A stretch of 64,000 nt of DNA from Nocardiopsis gilva YIM 90087 (lineage in GTDB: Bacteria; Actinomycetota; Actinomycetes; Streptosporangiales; Streptosporangiaceae). The position numbers and the translations under genes were made by a program. Each line of letters opens with the position of its first letter. The stretch's first letter is position 1. Below are positions 35,305 to 47,956 of this stretch, in pieces. The notes below the pieces were generated by a model. The model had not been told where the DNA came from. It saw nothing but the letters and a program-made list of their open reading frames with translations, and searched no databases. The DNA is taken from positions 3,720,001 to 3,784,000 of the forward strand of contig NZ_CP022753.1 in assembly GCF_002263495.1 (NCBI RefSeq), written 5' to 3'.

Positions 35305-36534
35305 GGGAGCCCAATCAAACGGTCACCCCGGCGCCCGCCGCCAACTCACGGTCCGTGCGGCGCTACCGCTAAGAGCTCATCTTGTCTCGTACCGGGTTTA
35401 GTGGAGGCTTGGAACCAACGCGTCAGCGTCTGCTGACGTCTGATTGCGCAGGTTGACTTCGGCTTCGAGCTCGGCCTGGGTAACACAGTTGCGCAGGGTT
35501 TCGGGGTTGAAGTCCAGCAGCTAGGCGATCTGTGTCAGGGCGCCGGGTCGTGTGGCCGGGCCCCGCACGCGTCCACGGCCATCCTGGTCGCGCGTTGCCG
35601 CAACTTGTCGGGGTATTTCCTCGGTGCTGCCATGACTCTCATCCTTCCCAGGAATGAAAGCCTCCCTCATACCCGGCACGAGACACCGCGACCTCTCCAT
35701 ACACCGCAGTCTCGCGTTTCCGTACCCCATCGCGGAGGCCGGGGCTGAGCTCGCCCAGCGTGATGGACACCACCTCCTGACCATGGTGTGCAATGACGAA
35801 CAGGTTAGGGAATGCGTACGCCCCGACCCGGAAGGAGCTGGCACAGCCGCCTTCGCAGCACAGGTCAGCCGATTCGTGTCCCGGTTCTCCATAGCTCATC
35901 CAGGGGCGGGGAAGCCTCGCATCACGGCCGTCCTCGCCCTCGGCAACGGCCTCGGTCCTTCGCCGCAACGACATACCACCACGGCCACAGACGGAACCAC
36001 GATCCGCCAGGCACGGCAGAAGCCAGCTATGCCTGGAACGGGCGTCCGCACTACGCGCCCCCGCACAAAGAGGAGAAGACGGAGCTCAGTGGACTCCCGA
36101 GAGGACGGATGTTGCCACGGACGGACAGCTGACGCATCCGGACATCGCGATCGTGACCCCTTGTAATTGACCGCGGACAAAGCTGAGAGGATGGCTCGTT
36201 CGAAACACTCATCTGTTTCAGGATGTGCAACCCAGCGCGAAAAAGAGGAAGCATTCTTTCCGGCTCATGGGATTCTAAACTCTGCAGCTGGCATCAGGTG
36301 TGTGAGTGCAGGTCGTCTGTCCATCGAGAGTGGTGTGTGCACTTGAACGGAGTGCTCACCCTGTGTTTCCAAAGGCACGGAGCAGCTGCGTTGCATGACC
36401 TACGGGAGCTGCTTCAGGTTGATTCGACGTTGAAGGCGAGAGTAGAGTCAGGGCTGCCCGTAATCGGACGACTACGCCTTATTTATAGGATGTCTTTGGA
36501 AATTGCATCCTAGTGAGGGGCCTAGGGAGGAAAT
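35305..36534. other. Mostly gene-less stretch with IS debris
   Basis: Contains the IS3-type remnant (separate entry). From about 35650 to 36170 there are open frames on both strands but none recognisable. From about 36180 the base composition becomes clearly AT-richer, marking the island core. A short plus-strand frame (36337-36513, starting VHLNGVLTLCFQRHG) could be a small gene but has no ribosome site or family. Confidence 0.4.
35390..35633 (-). pseudogene. IS3-type transposase orfA remnant
   Basis: From ATG 35633 on the minus strand: MAAPRKYPDKLRQRATRMAV, the typical start of IS3-family orfA (HTH_Tnp_1), then, after a frameshift, LLDFNPETLRNCVTQAELEA. The rest of the element and orfB are absent. 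Confidence 0.7.
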
Positions 36535-37683
36535 ATGAAAATTAAACTCGGATACGATGCCGACTGCCTGAGCTGTAGCACGATTGCTGGACAGCTTGTT
36601 CAGGTGGTAGGAGAAGAAATAGAAATCGTCCCTCTTCGTTCTGTGAGAATGCAAGAATGGCGGAGAGAAGCCCTCGGTGAAGACGCCCCATGGGCTCCAA
36701 CCCTTGTACGGTTGGGAGAGAAGGGTGTGGAGGCATGGACCGGGTGGAGGATTGCCTCTGTGCTATCGCGTGTCCTGGGGCCCAAGAAGACATGGGATGT
36801 TCTTGGAGTACTGGGAAGCCGCGCTTTGGACGGACAACCGAGCCGTAGCACCTTAGGAAAAATTAGTAGAAGCGGATTCTTTAAGGTCGGGTTCGGTGCG
36901 ATTATAGGTGTGGGACTCCTATCAAAGGGGGCAACTGCGTCTGCTCAATCCGTCAACGGTATGAGCGGCGATGTTCGGCCGGAGCAGATCAGTGACCTGC
37001 ATGGGAGAGAGCTGATCGATGCAGCCCTCAAGCACCTCCGAAGTGAAGACATGGAAAATGTTGTCGACCCTGCTCTTCTTTCCATGGGGAACTCTCGGGT
37101 GGGGGATGCTCGGGAAGCTGTTCCCGCCATGCTTAAGGCGGGAACAGCAGAAACGGGAAATGTGCCCCCCTCTTCGGGAGAGATCGAGGTATTTGGGAAA
37201 CTCATTCAGCATCCTGGCGGTCAGACAGAGACTGCGATCGTCCTCTATCAGCATGAGCAGAAGCTGTTTGTCCACTCTCAGGAATTCAGCTCCCCAATGG
37301 ACGACATGGCCAGCAGAGTTCGTAGGATGCACGTGGAAATGGACGAGAACGATGAACCAGAATTGAAGCCGGTATCACTCAGCGTGAACGGCCACATTCC
37401 CACGCCAGTTCCAGAAAGTGATCTTTCTACCCTCGCTCAGGACCCATGTGGAGGCTGCGGAGGGGAGGGACCCGGCTCCTCAAAGAAGGGGCGTATTGCG
37501 TCTCAATGTAATACGAGCTACACGTGGTCGTGTATAGCGAACCTGGGTGGATGTGCCGCCTGCACGGCATGCGGTGGCTGGGTAGCGTGCCTGTCCTGCG
37601 CAATCCTGTCGTGTACGACTTTGGCAGACTCGTGCTGTAATGGTCACAGCAATATCTGCACCTACTGCATGGGACAGACTTGA
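36535..37683 (+). CDS. Bacteriocin-like protein: N-terminal CxxC domain and Cys-rich C-terminus
   Basis: A 382-residue protein in AT-richer DNA. Residues 1-100 look like a DCC/thioredoxin-like domain (LGYDADCLSCSTIAGQL, C11 and C14). About 112-137 is a hydrophobic segment ending ATASAQ, like an internal export signal. A soluble region (140-300) follows. Residues 305-382 hold 14 cysteines (CGGCGG, GGCAACTACGGWVACLSCAI, DSCCNG, CTYCMGQT). The last part recalls halocin-C8-type peptides, so a proteolytically released bacteriocin is proposed; the intermediate region would be a leader or immunity part. It ends in Thr. AGGGAGGAAAT precedes the ATG. Confidence 0.6.
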   Translation: MKIKLGYDADCLSCSTIAGQLVQVVGEEIEIVPLRSVRMQEWRREALGEDAPWAPTLVRLGEKGVEAWTGWRIASVLSRVLGPKKTWDVLGVLGSRALDGQPSRSTLGKISRSGFFKVGFGAIIGVGLLSKGATASAQSVNGMSGDVRPEQISDLHGRELIDAALKHLRSEDMENVVDPALLSMGNSRVGDAREAVPAMLKAGTAETGNVPPSSGEIEVFGKLIQHPGGQTETAIVLYQHEQKLFVHSQEFSSPMDDMASRVRRMHVEMDENDEPELKPVSLSVNGHIPTPVPESDLSTLAQDPCGGCGGEGPGSSKKGRIASQCNTSYTWSCIANLGGCAACTACGGWVACLSCAILSCTTLADSCCNGHSNICTYCMGQT

Positions 37684-37787
37684 TCAAAGTATCCTAGGAA
37701 AAGCCCTATCCGAGGGTATTGCATCCAATCGTGGGCAGGGTTTTTCTGGAAGGATGGAGTGGGGTCATATTGATGGGGAGGGCGCAT

Positions 37788-38006
37788 ATGGCGTCGGTTC
37801 AGCGTAACGTGAGCGATATTGCGGTATCGCTATCAATGGTATTGATGATAGGAGTAGCGACAGCAAGGTTCATAGAAGAAGGAATGAACATCTACTTCTG
37901 GTGGTGGATCATACTTTTGGGTGCTCCACTCGTCTTGGTGGTTACCATAGTCAGAAGGATCACGCTCGAGAAGAATGCCCGCTTGCCCAAGGGGGAGCGT
38001 GACTGA
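37788..38006 (+). CDS. Small two-helix membrane protein (possible immunity protein)
   Basis: A 72-residue protein with two membrane helices (about 10-28 and 33-52, including the aromatic YFWWWIILLG) and a basic C-terminus. The ATG at 37788 has GGGGAGG 7 bases upstream; an earlier ATG at 37773 is less likely. It starts 104 bases after the Cys-rich protein gene, on the same strand. Size, topology and position fit immunity or accessory proteins of bacteriocin loci; no family match is recognised, so the role is inference. Confidence 0.55.
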   Translation: MASVQRNVSDIAVSLSMVLMIGVATARFIEEGMNIYFWWWIILLGAPLVLVVTIVRRITLEKNARLPKGERD

Positions 38007-38067
38007 TATGGGGACACAAATGTTTGAACCCATTGAGCCATATAATTCCAGGTGGCATCATAATTAA

Positions 38068-39216
38068 ATGATTCCAGGCCCCCGACTAGAGGCGCTTGAC
38101 TCTATCCTCGCATGCAGAGACCCGCAATCCGCTCTAATCGTTACTGACGGATTTATTGGAGATCACGTACGTCGCTTCGATGCCCATCTGGCTGCGGTGC
38201 GAAATAGGGTCCCCCGCGTGAATATGTGCGTAATTCGGCCAGACAGCTTGGCCACCCTTGATTCTGTAATTGAGGTCAATGGTCACCTACGGCGTTTCTC
38301 GCCAAGGATCATAATTGCCGTTGGCGGCGGATCAGTAATCGATGCGGTGAAGCTCGGCAGGGCTGCTGAAAGCGAGCCCTGGCTACTTGACCGAACTGTT
38401 TGGCGATCCCATAGCGGCCACCTTCCGTTCGTAACATCGTCGCTTCGGCGTCAACGTCCCCTCATTGCGATACCGACGACACCTGGCACTGCATCGGAGG
38501 TTTCCCCGATTGCAGCGATTTCTGTGGCCCATGGTGTCCCGCGCCAGCTGGTTTCTGGAGAGTCTCTCGTTCCTGATCACGTCGTTATAGATGAGGGATT
38601 CTCAGCAACGCTGGGAAGAGAATTCGTAGACGCGTCTCTAAGCGAGATCGTGTTCCGGCTCCTCGGTCCATATTTAGTGACCGATGTCAGTGACGAGTTA
38701 ACGGACAAAGCTGCGATCAGCGTTCTCGCTGAATTGATTGAACTTGGCGACATGAGGGTTAATGGAACGGTTCTCGATGCAGGACAGGTGAGGCGTCTAT
38801 ATATTCTTGGCATGGCAGCTTCGAAAGGTTATTTGGCTAAGGGGTGGCGCCCATCGATACATCCATGGTGGTGTATTCAAAACACATTGTCCACCGTGCT
38901 CAACGTAGGAAAGGGTGGCTTGACGGCTCGCGCATTCTCAGGAGTATTGCGGGAAATGCGTGATTGTGGTGGGGCTCTGGGAAAACTGGGTAGATGGGAT
39001 TCCCTGGATCACTTTTCTCCACCTGGGTTTCAGATGACGGAGATGGTTTTGCGCTACTTCGATTCGGCGCGTGGGTCGAAGATTCCCCTTGAGGAGATCA
39101 ACGAATCGCTTATCTCCCGAATTTCCGAGATGACCTTCTCCTCGTGGGGAGCGGTTCCCGGAATCAGGAGGCTCGGGGCGGGAGGTATTGCGAAGGTGCT
39201 GAACTCCGCTCTATGA
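38068..39216 (+). CDS. Iron-alcohol-dehydrogenase/DHQS-fold protein, divergent
   Basis: A 382-residue protein. IIIAVGGGSVIDAVKLG is the NAD-binding GGGS motif and LIAIPTTPGTASEVSPIAAI the second conserved block of iron-containing alcohol dehydrogenases. The metal-site region reads EFVDASLSEIVFRLLG, where the family has D-A-x-x-H; the His is replaced by Ser. The later His pair is replaced by WRPSIHPWWCIQN. Metal binding is therefore doubtful and the chemistry may be changed. The ribosome site is poor. It lies 61 bases after the two-helix protein and probably belongs to the same transcript. Confidence 0.7.
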   Translation: MIPGPRLEALDSILACRDPQSALIVTDGFIGDHVRRFDAHLAAVRNRVPRVNMCVIRPDSLATLDSVIEVNGHLRRFSPRIIIAVGGGSVIDAVKLGRAAESEPWLLDRTVWRSHSGHLPFVTSSLRRQRPLIAIPTTPGTASEVSPIAAISVAHGVPRQLVSGESLVPDHVVIDEGFSATLGREFVDASLSEIVFRLLGPYLVTDVSDELTDKAAISVLAELIELGDMRVNGTVLDAGQVRRLYILGMAASKGYLAKGWRPSIHPWWCIQNTLSTVLNVGKGGLTARAFSGVLREMRDCGGALGKLGRWDSLDHFSPPGFQMTEMVLRYFDSARGSKIPLEEINESLISRISEMTFSSWGAVPGIRRLGAGGIAKVLNSAL

Positions 39217-39574
39217 GCTTGTCCGGCGCGTCAAGGTCTACCCACGCCCCACCCATTGACGTCTCTAATCCCTCACCTCGGATTTCGCATCAGCGCGTCC
39301 TGTCGGCTTCATGGGGGCGTTAGGGCGAAGGAGACGGGTGAGCGGGCCCATACGGATATGGCGTGTTTATTCGGGAGTGTGGGTATTGGCCGGGGTGGCG
39401 GGCCTGGTGGCTGCGGGCCTCCACAGGGGTGGCCACGCCGGTGCTCAACGTGTGGGATTCGGTGTTCACCACCGCTCGGGAGGGACACCTGCGCTGGGAG
39501 GTCGATGCGGGTGGGGTACTGCTTCACGCCATCGCCCCGGTCCTGCTGATCCTTCTGGCCGATGCTGCGACCCG
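39217..39574. other. Island edge, no supported gene
   Basis: GC content rises again here. A plus-strand frame (39363-39578) with hydrophobic end LLHAIAPVLLILLADAATR ends at the CTAG of IS982 copy B; it may be a truncated membrane gene, but no family is recognised. Confidence 0.35.
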
Positions 39575-40576
39575 CTAGATCGTTGATGGGGGTTTGCTGA
39601 ACCGCCTGCGGGCATAGTGAAGGGCGCCCATGATCAGTGTGTGAAAACAAACCTGGACGCCCTTCTGACCGCACTCTACGTCCATCTGGACGACCACGTC
39701 CTGCCCTCGGACCAACACAAGCCCAAACCCGGGCCGCCGCGCCTGCTCACCGACGCCGAACTCCTCTGCGTGGCCATCGCCCAGATACTGCTGCGCTGCG
39801 ACGACGAGCGCAGGTGGCTGCGCGTGGCGCCCGGCAGGATCGGCCACCTCTTCCCGCGCCTGCCCGGCCAGTCGGAATACAACCGCCACGTCCGTGCCCT
39901 GGCGCCGGTGCTGCTGGCGACGGCGATTGTGGCTGGCCCCCGCGGTGCCCGGGTGGTGGGACAAGCTGCAGCTGATGGACGGCACACCGGTGCGCTGCGG
40001 TGCCTCCCGGACCACGGTCAACCGCTCGGGCCTGGGCGAGATCGCCGGGTATGGCATGGACAAGTCCCATCACGCCTTCTACCGGGGCGCCAAGCTCCTG
40101 ATCGCCACGACCGCCGAGGGGGCCCTCACCGCGTTCAGGCTGGCCCACCCCAAGGAGCTGGACGAGCGCAAGCAGGCCCTGCACCTGGCCCATGTCCTAA
40201 CCATCGCGCCCGGGCCGTGCCCGATCGTGTGTGACACAGGGTTCGCCGGGGCCGGGATCGAGGCGGGCATGGCCGACTTGGGGCACATGCTCATCCGCCC
40301 CGTGCGCGCGGACGAGCCCGAACCAGCGGTGCAGGTGTTTCCCTCCTGGCTGCGCCAACGGACCGAGGCGGTCATTTGGACGCTGAAGAACCAGCTCGGC
40401 CTGGAACGGCACAACGCCCGCACCGCCGAGGGCCTGTGGGCGCGCACCTGCCAGCGGATCTGCGCGCTCAATGCCGCGATCTGGCACAACTGGCTCATCG
40501 GTACCCCGGTCAAGCGGTCACTGATCGCCTACGACCACTGACCAGGACACACCAACAACCCCCATCAACGATCTAG
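39575..40576 (+). mobile_element. IS982-family element, copy B
   Basis: Inverted repeats ATCGTTGATGGGGGT (39579-39593) and ACCCCCATCAACGAT (40558-40572), again with CTAG outside both ends. About 994 bp. It encodes a transposase interrupted by one frameshift, and is much better preserved than copy A, in the same orientation. Confidence 0.88.
39617..40541 (+). pseudogene. IS982 transposase, copy B, single +1 frameshift
   Basis: The first part (39617 to about 39925) reads TNLDALLTALYVHLDDHVLP, LLTDAELLCVAIAQILLRCD and LFPRLPGQSEYNRHVRAL. The second part, one frame forward, reads KLQLMDGTPVRCGASRTTVN to LIAYDH at 40541. Comparison with copy A places the shift near LLATA at 39915-39930, where one extra base appears. 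The rest of the DDE domain is continuous. It is either a recent inactivating mutation or a frame change that the element tolerates. Confidence 0.8.
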
Positions 40577-40729
40577 GCCGTGGTCCGGCCCCAGTGCCGG
40601 TCCTCCCGCACTGACGCTGATGGTGTGTCCGGCTCCCCCGAGTTCGGAATGGAGCCGGACACGCGTGCAGCGCCGTAGGCAACGTTCTGCCCGGTTCCGG
40701 ACCCTGTACGGCCCGCCTCAACCCCGGTG

Positions 40730-43459
<2,730 letters not shown>

Positions 43460-45028
43460 TCATTTCGCGGGTTCGCCGATCGGTTCTCCCGCCCGTTCGT
43501 CGGCGCTTGTGGCCTCGGCGCCGCCGATGGTGCCGATGTGCCGCAGTGTCACGGCACTCAGCACCGCCAGCGCAAGGATCGCGGCCGCACCGGTGGCACC
43601 CGCGATGTTCACACCCGCGGTGAAAGCCTCCCTCGCCTGTTCCAGGGGACCAGCGGGCATCCGGTCCGCTACCGAGACGGCTCCGGAGAGGCTGTCGCCG
43701 AACGAGTGGGCGACATCCGTGGGAAGGCCTGTCGGTAGCTCCTCGCTGATCTGTACGCGGTAGACGGCGGTGGCCAGGCTTCCCAGGAGCGCGATCCCCG
43801 CGGCTAGGCCGAGCTCCTGGACGGTCTCCGACATCGCCGAGGCGGAGCCGGCTTTCTCCGGTGGTGCCGCACCGACCACAAGGTCTGTCCCCAGCGCCGC
43901 GATCACCCCCAACCCCAGGTAGACCAGCGAGAAGGCAATCACCACCATCGGGACACCGTGGGTGCTCTCGACGAAGGCGAGGAGCACGTAGCCACCCGAC
44001 GAGATCGCCAATACGCAGGCCACGACGTACCCCGGACGGATACGCTGCGCGACCAGCGGCGCCACGATCGAGGACAGCATCATCATTAGAGCAGGTGGCC
44101 CGTAGAGCAGCCCGGCGGTCAACGGCGGCACGGATTCCACGAGCTGCAGGTACTGGGTGACCAGGAACATGGTTCCGCCGACGCCGACGAGCCCGGCGAG
44201 CATCATGCCCAGCGCGACGATGAAGGCCCGGTTTCTGAACAGGCCGACGTCCAGGAGTGGATCGGTGAGGACCCGCTGACGCCGGACGAAGACGACCGCG
44301 AAGACCAGCCCCGCCACGAAGGCGCCGACCACGTACGGCTGGAGGCCGTCCTTGGAGAACTGCTTGATGCCATAGATGATCGGCAGGATGGCGGCCAGGG
44401 AGAGCGCGACGCTGAAGAGGTCGATCCGACCACTGTGCGGGGCACGGTACTCCGGAAGCACGAGGGGGGCGGCCAGAAGCATGATCCCGACCATCGGAAG
44501 TGCGGGTAGGAACGACGCTCCCCACCAGAAGTACTCCACCAGGATGCCTCCGACCAGAGGCCCAGCGGCCATGCCGAAAGCGAAGAACGTCGCCCACAGG
44601 CCGATCGCCAACGCTCTCTGGCGTGCATCGGCGAACATATTGCTGATCAGGGCGAGCGTTGAGGGCATGAGCGTCGCACCGGCCACTCCCAACGCCGCGC
44701 GTGCGGCGATCAGCATCTCGGCACTGGTGGAGTAGGCGGCCATAAGAGAGGCCAGAGCGAACGCGACGCCTCCGATCATCAGCAGCCGGCGGCGGCCGAT
44801 GCGGTCCCCCAGGGTTCCCATAGTGATAAGGAATCCCGCGATTAGGAATCCGTAGGCGTCAACGATCCACAGTTCCTGAGTACTACTCGGGCGCAGGTCG
44901 ACCGCCAGTGATGGCAACGCCAGGTGCAGGATGGTGACGTCCAGCCCCAGCAGCACGGTGGGCAGCGCCAGAACCGCAAGACCGGCCCATTCCGCGAGGC
45001 CGGCTCGGTGTTCGGTGGTGCGGCTCAA
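43460..45028 (-). CDS. DHA2-type MFS drug exporter (14 helices)
   Basis: A 522-residue transporter of the EmrB/QacA group. LPTVLLGLDVTILHLALPSL is motif D1 of 14-helix exporters, GTLGDRIGRRRLLMIG is motif A, and GVAGATLMPSTLALISNMF is motif C (antiporter signature). It expels drugs or secondary metabolites using the proton gradient. I choose the TTG at 45028 (GAAGGAGCC upstream) over ATG 45094, which lies inside the control region. It is divergent from the SARP-type regulator, with an operator-like repeat between. Confidence 0.9.
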   Translation of the reverse strand: MSRTTEHRAGLAEWAGLAVLALPTVLLGLDVTILHLALPSLAVDLRPSSTQELWIVDAYGFLIAGFLITMGTLGDRIGRRRLLMIGGVAFALASLMAAYSTSAEMLIAARAALGVAGATLMPSTLALISNMFADARQRALAIGLWATFFAFGMAAGPLVGGILVEYFWWGASFLPALPMVGIMLLAAPLVLPEYRAPHSGRIDLFSVALSLAAILPIIYGIKQFSKDGLQPYVVGAFVAGLVFAVVFVRRQRVLTDPLLDVGLFRNRAFIVALGMMLAGLVGVGGTMFLVTQYLQLVESVPPLTAGLLYGPPALMMMLSSIVAPLVAQRIRPGYVVACVLAISSGGYVLLAFVESTHGVPMVVIAFSLVYLGLGVIAALGTDLVVGAAPPEKAGSASAMSETVQELGLAAGIALLGSLATAVYRVQISEELPTGLPTDVAHSFGDSLSGAVSVADRMPAGPLEQAREAFTAGVNIAGATGAAAILALAVLSAVTLRHIGTIGGAEATSADERAGEPIGEPAK

Positions 45029-45080
45029 TGAGGGCTCCTTCTCTCTCGGTGGAATCGCCTCCACGGTGCTGAGCCGCACG

Positions 45081-45109
45081 CACGATTTAGGCATGATTCA
45101 CGCACGAAT
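45081..45109 (+). promoter_or_regulatory. Triple heptamer repeat with 11-bp phase (SARP-like operator)
   Basis: CACGATT (45081), CATGATT (45092) and CACGAAT (45103) occur at exact 11-bp intervals between the divergent MFS and SARP-type genes. SARP regulators bind direct heptamers on one helix face, so this is a likely site for the neighbouring regulator. Confidence 0.6.
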
Positions 45110-45139
45110 CGCTGAGGGTGCCGACGATAGGCTGCGTCC

Positions 45140-47956
45140 ATGCGTTACGGAGTGCTCGGCCCCCTGGCCGTCTGGGACTCCCAAGGGCACCAGGTGAAAA
45201 TCCCTGAAGCCAAGGTGCGAGCCCTCCTGGCGATCCTCCTGGTGCACCGTGAGGGGCCCGTCTCGGCTGACCGGCTGATTGACGATATCTGGGAAGGGAA
45301 CCCCCCGGGTGGACCGCTCAACACGCTCCAGACCAAGATCTCCCACTTGCGACGAACGCTGGGGCGCGACCAGGTGGTCAGCCAGCCCACGGGCTACCGC
45401 CTAAAGGTTGACGACGAAGACCTCGACGCCTCATTGTTCGCTGATCTGGTCGAGCGGGCGCAAGACGCCCGAACCTCCCGAGCCAGGGCGGAGCTGCTGA
45501 GCGGCGCCTTGGAGCTGTGGCGGGGACCGGCCTACGCCGACGTCGCCGATCGCGCGTTCACGCGGGCCGAGGTCACGCGCCTCGAAGAACTCCGGTTGGC
45601 CGCAGTCGAAAGCCTGGCCGAGGCGCGCCTCGAACTGGGCGAGAATCACGCTCTCACCACTGATCTCGGCGGATTGGTGCAGCGCCACCCCTTGCGCGAG
45701 CGGCTGCGGGCCGTTCACATGGAGGCCCTGTATCGAGCCGGGCGTCGGGGAGAGGCTCTTGACAGCTTCCAGGAGCTGCGGAGGCGACTGGCCGAGGAGC
45801 TGGGAGCCGACCCGGGGCCGGAACTCTGTACGCTGCACGAGGCGATCCTGCGGCACGAACCTCGGCTGGCTGCCGTCGAGGCGACCGTGACGCCTCGCCG
45901 CACGAACCTTCCCACGCCGCCGACCCCGTTGATCGGCCGAGATATGGCGGTGAAGGAGGTGCATGAGTTGCTGTCCACCGCTCCGGATGTCCGACTGCTG
46001 ACGCTCACCGGCCCCGGGGGTGTCGGCAAGACGCGGCTCGCGATATCGGCCGCCCGTGCGATGGCCGATGCCTTCGCCGACGGGGCGTGGCTGGTGGAGC
46101 TCTCCGGCTTGGACCGCCGTGCCGACGCGGGGGACGTCGCCGAGCGGATCATCACCGCGCTCGGCCTGTGTGAGACGGCCGCCGACTCCGACGCGGTCGA
46201 CCTCGTGGCCTGGCTCTGCACGGCATTGACGGAGAAGTGCGTGCTGCTTCTCCTCGACAACTGCGAGCATGTGGTGGAAGCGGTCGCCGAGGTGGCCACC
46301 GCCCTGCTCTCGTCCGCTCCCAGGGCACACGTGTTGGTCACCAGCCAGGAGGCGCTCAGCATCCCTGGCGAGACCGTGGTCCCCGTGCCTCCGTTGGCCC
46401 TGCCGGATCCCACTGCCCACCACGACAGCGAGCCTGGGACCACCGTCCGGTCCACCGCAGTGGACCTTTTCCTGGAACGAGCACAGGCCTCCGTTCCCGG
46501 GTTCACACTCACCACCGACAATGCGGCAGCGGTCTCGGCGATCTGCCGTCGACTGGACGGTGTGCCCTTGGCGATTGAACTGGTGGCCCCTCGGCTCCGC
46601 GTTCTCAGCCCGGAACAGATAGCGGACCGCTTGGAGGACCGCTTCGCTCTGCCGACGGGGCCGGCTCGCGGCCGCCCGGCGCGTCAGCAGACGCTGCGGG
46701 CAATGATCGACTGGAGCTGGGAGCTGCTCGGCGAGACCGAGCGCGCGGTGCTACGGCGCCTGGCTGTGAACGTGGACGGCTGCACGCTGCGGGCGGCCGA
46801 GGCCATCTGCTCCGCCGGGAGCATTCCGGCGGAAACGGTCCTAGGCGTACTGACCCGGCTGGTAGACCGGTCGCTGGTCGTCCGTGACGGAGAGCGATTC
46901 CGCCTCCTGGAGTCAGTTGCCGCCTACTGCACGGAGCGTCTGGAGGACGCCGAAGAGCTGGCGCGGTTCCGTCGTAGGTTCGTCGGCTTCCACGCCGAGC
47001 AGGCGGAAGAGGCCGATCGCAAGCTGCGTGGTCCGGAGCAGACTCGGTACCTGGCACTCCTCGATGCCGAGACCGTCAACATGCGTCGTGCCCTGGACAA
47101 CGCTCTGCAGGCCACCGCCGTCGCCGACGCACTGCGTCTCGTGAACGCCTTGGCGTGGTACTGGGTGCTGCGCGGTCGTCTCACGGAGGCGCGCCGGTCG
47201 CTTCGTGCGGCGCTTGATCTCCAGGGCGGTACGGCACACGCGAGGGCCGCGGCCGAGGCTTGGTTGGCCGGTATGGAGATGCGGAAAACGTCGGTGGACA
47301 TCGGTGATCCCAGGCTTCGGTGTCGGCTCCGCTGGTTCCTGGGGACCGCGCTTTACCGTGCCGGACGTCACCGAGAGGGACGTGCCCTGGTCGAAGGCGG
47401 CCTGGCTGATGCCCGTTCGTCCGGGGACTCCTGGGGCCAGGCCATCGCGCTCGCGGAACGCGCCGACCACTACCTGGACCGCCATGACGCGTCGGCCGCG
47501 ATGAGCGATGCGGAGGCCAGCGCAAAGCTCTTCCACGACCTTGGGGACCGCTGGGGCCTCCTCCGGGCGAAACGGTCGCTGGCGCGCATCGCCGAGGTCG
47601 GCGGGGACCACGCGGGAGTAGCCAAACTCCTCGGCGAATGCCTGGACGTGGCCGAGGAACTGGGGTTGTGGGTCGAGGTGGTCGAGACCCTCACCTGGCT
47701 CGGCAGGGCTGTCCTCGCCGACGGCGACGCCGACAGGGCCAGACTGCTTCATGAACAGGCACTGCAGGTCGCGTCGGAGCGCTCCTACACCCAGGGAGAG
47801 GTACAGGCCGCGACATGGCTGGGGCATAACGCATTGCACAACGGAGACAGGGACACCGCGGAGTTCCACCTGCGCCGTGCCGTAGAGCGGGGACACCTAC
47901 TCGGCACTTCCTCCAGAGCCGCAGCGGCACTGGCCGAACTGGACTCCACTGCCTGA
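45140..47956 (+). CDS. SARP/AfsR-type regulator: winged helix, BTAD, NB-ARC, TPR
   Basis: A 938-residue protein. The N-terminal OmpR-like winged helix ([20 protein letters not shown]) and BTAD (about 95-245, [20 protein letters not shown]) are typical SARP modules. The NTPase has Walker [15 protein letters not shown] (about 290) and [15 protein letters not shown] (Walker B). TPR-like repeats fill about 650-930. This architecture senses an unknown ligand or partner and activates secondary-metabolism or efflux genes. Divergent to the MFS exporter, which is the nearest target. Confidence 0.93.
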   Translation: MRYGVLGPLAVWDSQGHQVKIPEAKVRALLAILLVHREGPVSADRLIDDIWEGNPPGGPLNTLQTKISHLRRTLGRDQVVSQPTGYRLKVDDEDLDASLFADLVERAQDARTSRARAELLSGALELWRGPAYADVADRAFTRAEVTRLEELRLAAVESLAEARLELGENHALTTDLGGLVQRHPLRERLRAVHMEALYRAGRRGEALDSFQELRRRLAEELGADPGPELCTLHEAILRHEPRLAAVEATVTPRRTNLPTPPTPLIGRDMAVKEVHELLSTAPDVRLLTLTGPGGVGKTRLAISAARAMADAFADGAWLVELSGLDRRADAGDVAERIITALGLCETAADSDAVDLVAWLCTALTEKCVLLLLDNCEHVVEAVAEVATALLSSAPRAHVLVTSQEALSIPGETVVPVPPLALPDPTAHHDSEPGTTVRSTAVDLFLERAQASVPGFTLTTDNAAAVSAICRRLDGVPLAIELVAPRLRVLSPEQIADRLEDRFALPTGPARGRPARQQTLRAMIDWSWELLGETERAVLRRLAVNVDGCTLRAAEAICSAGSIPAETVLGVLTRLVDRSLVVRDGERFRLLESVAAYCTERLEDAEELARFRRRFVGFHAEQAEEADRKLRGPEQTRYLALLDAETVNMRRALDNALQATAVADALRLVNALAWYWVLRGRLTEARRSLRAALDLQGGTAHARAAAEAWLAGMEMRKTSVDIGDPRLRCRLRWFLGTALYRAGRHREGRALVEGGLADARSSGDSWGQAIALAERADHYLDRHDASAAMSDAEASAKLFHDLGDRWGLLRAKRSLARIAEVGGDHAGVAKLLGECLDVAEELGLWVEVVETLTWLGRAVLADGDADRARLLHEQALQVASERSYTQGEVQAATWLGHNALHNGDRDTAEFHLRRAVERGHLLGTSSRAAAALAELDSTA

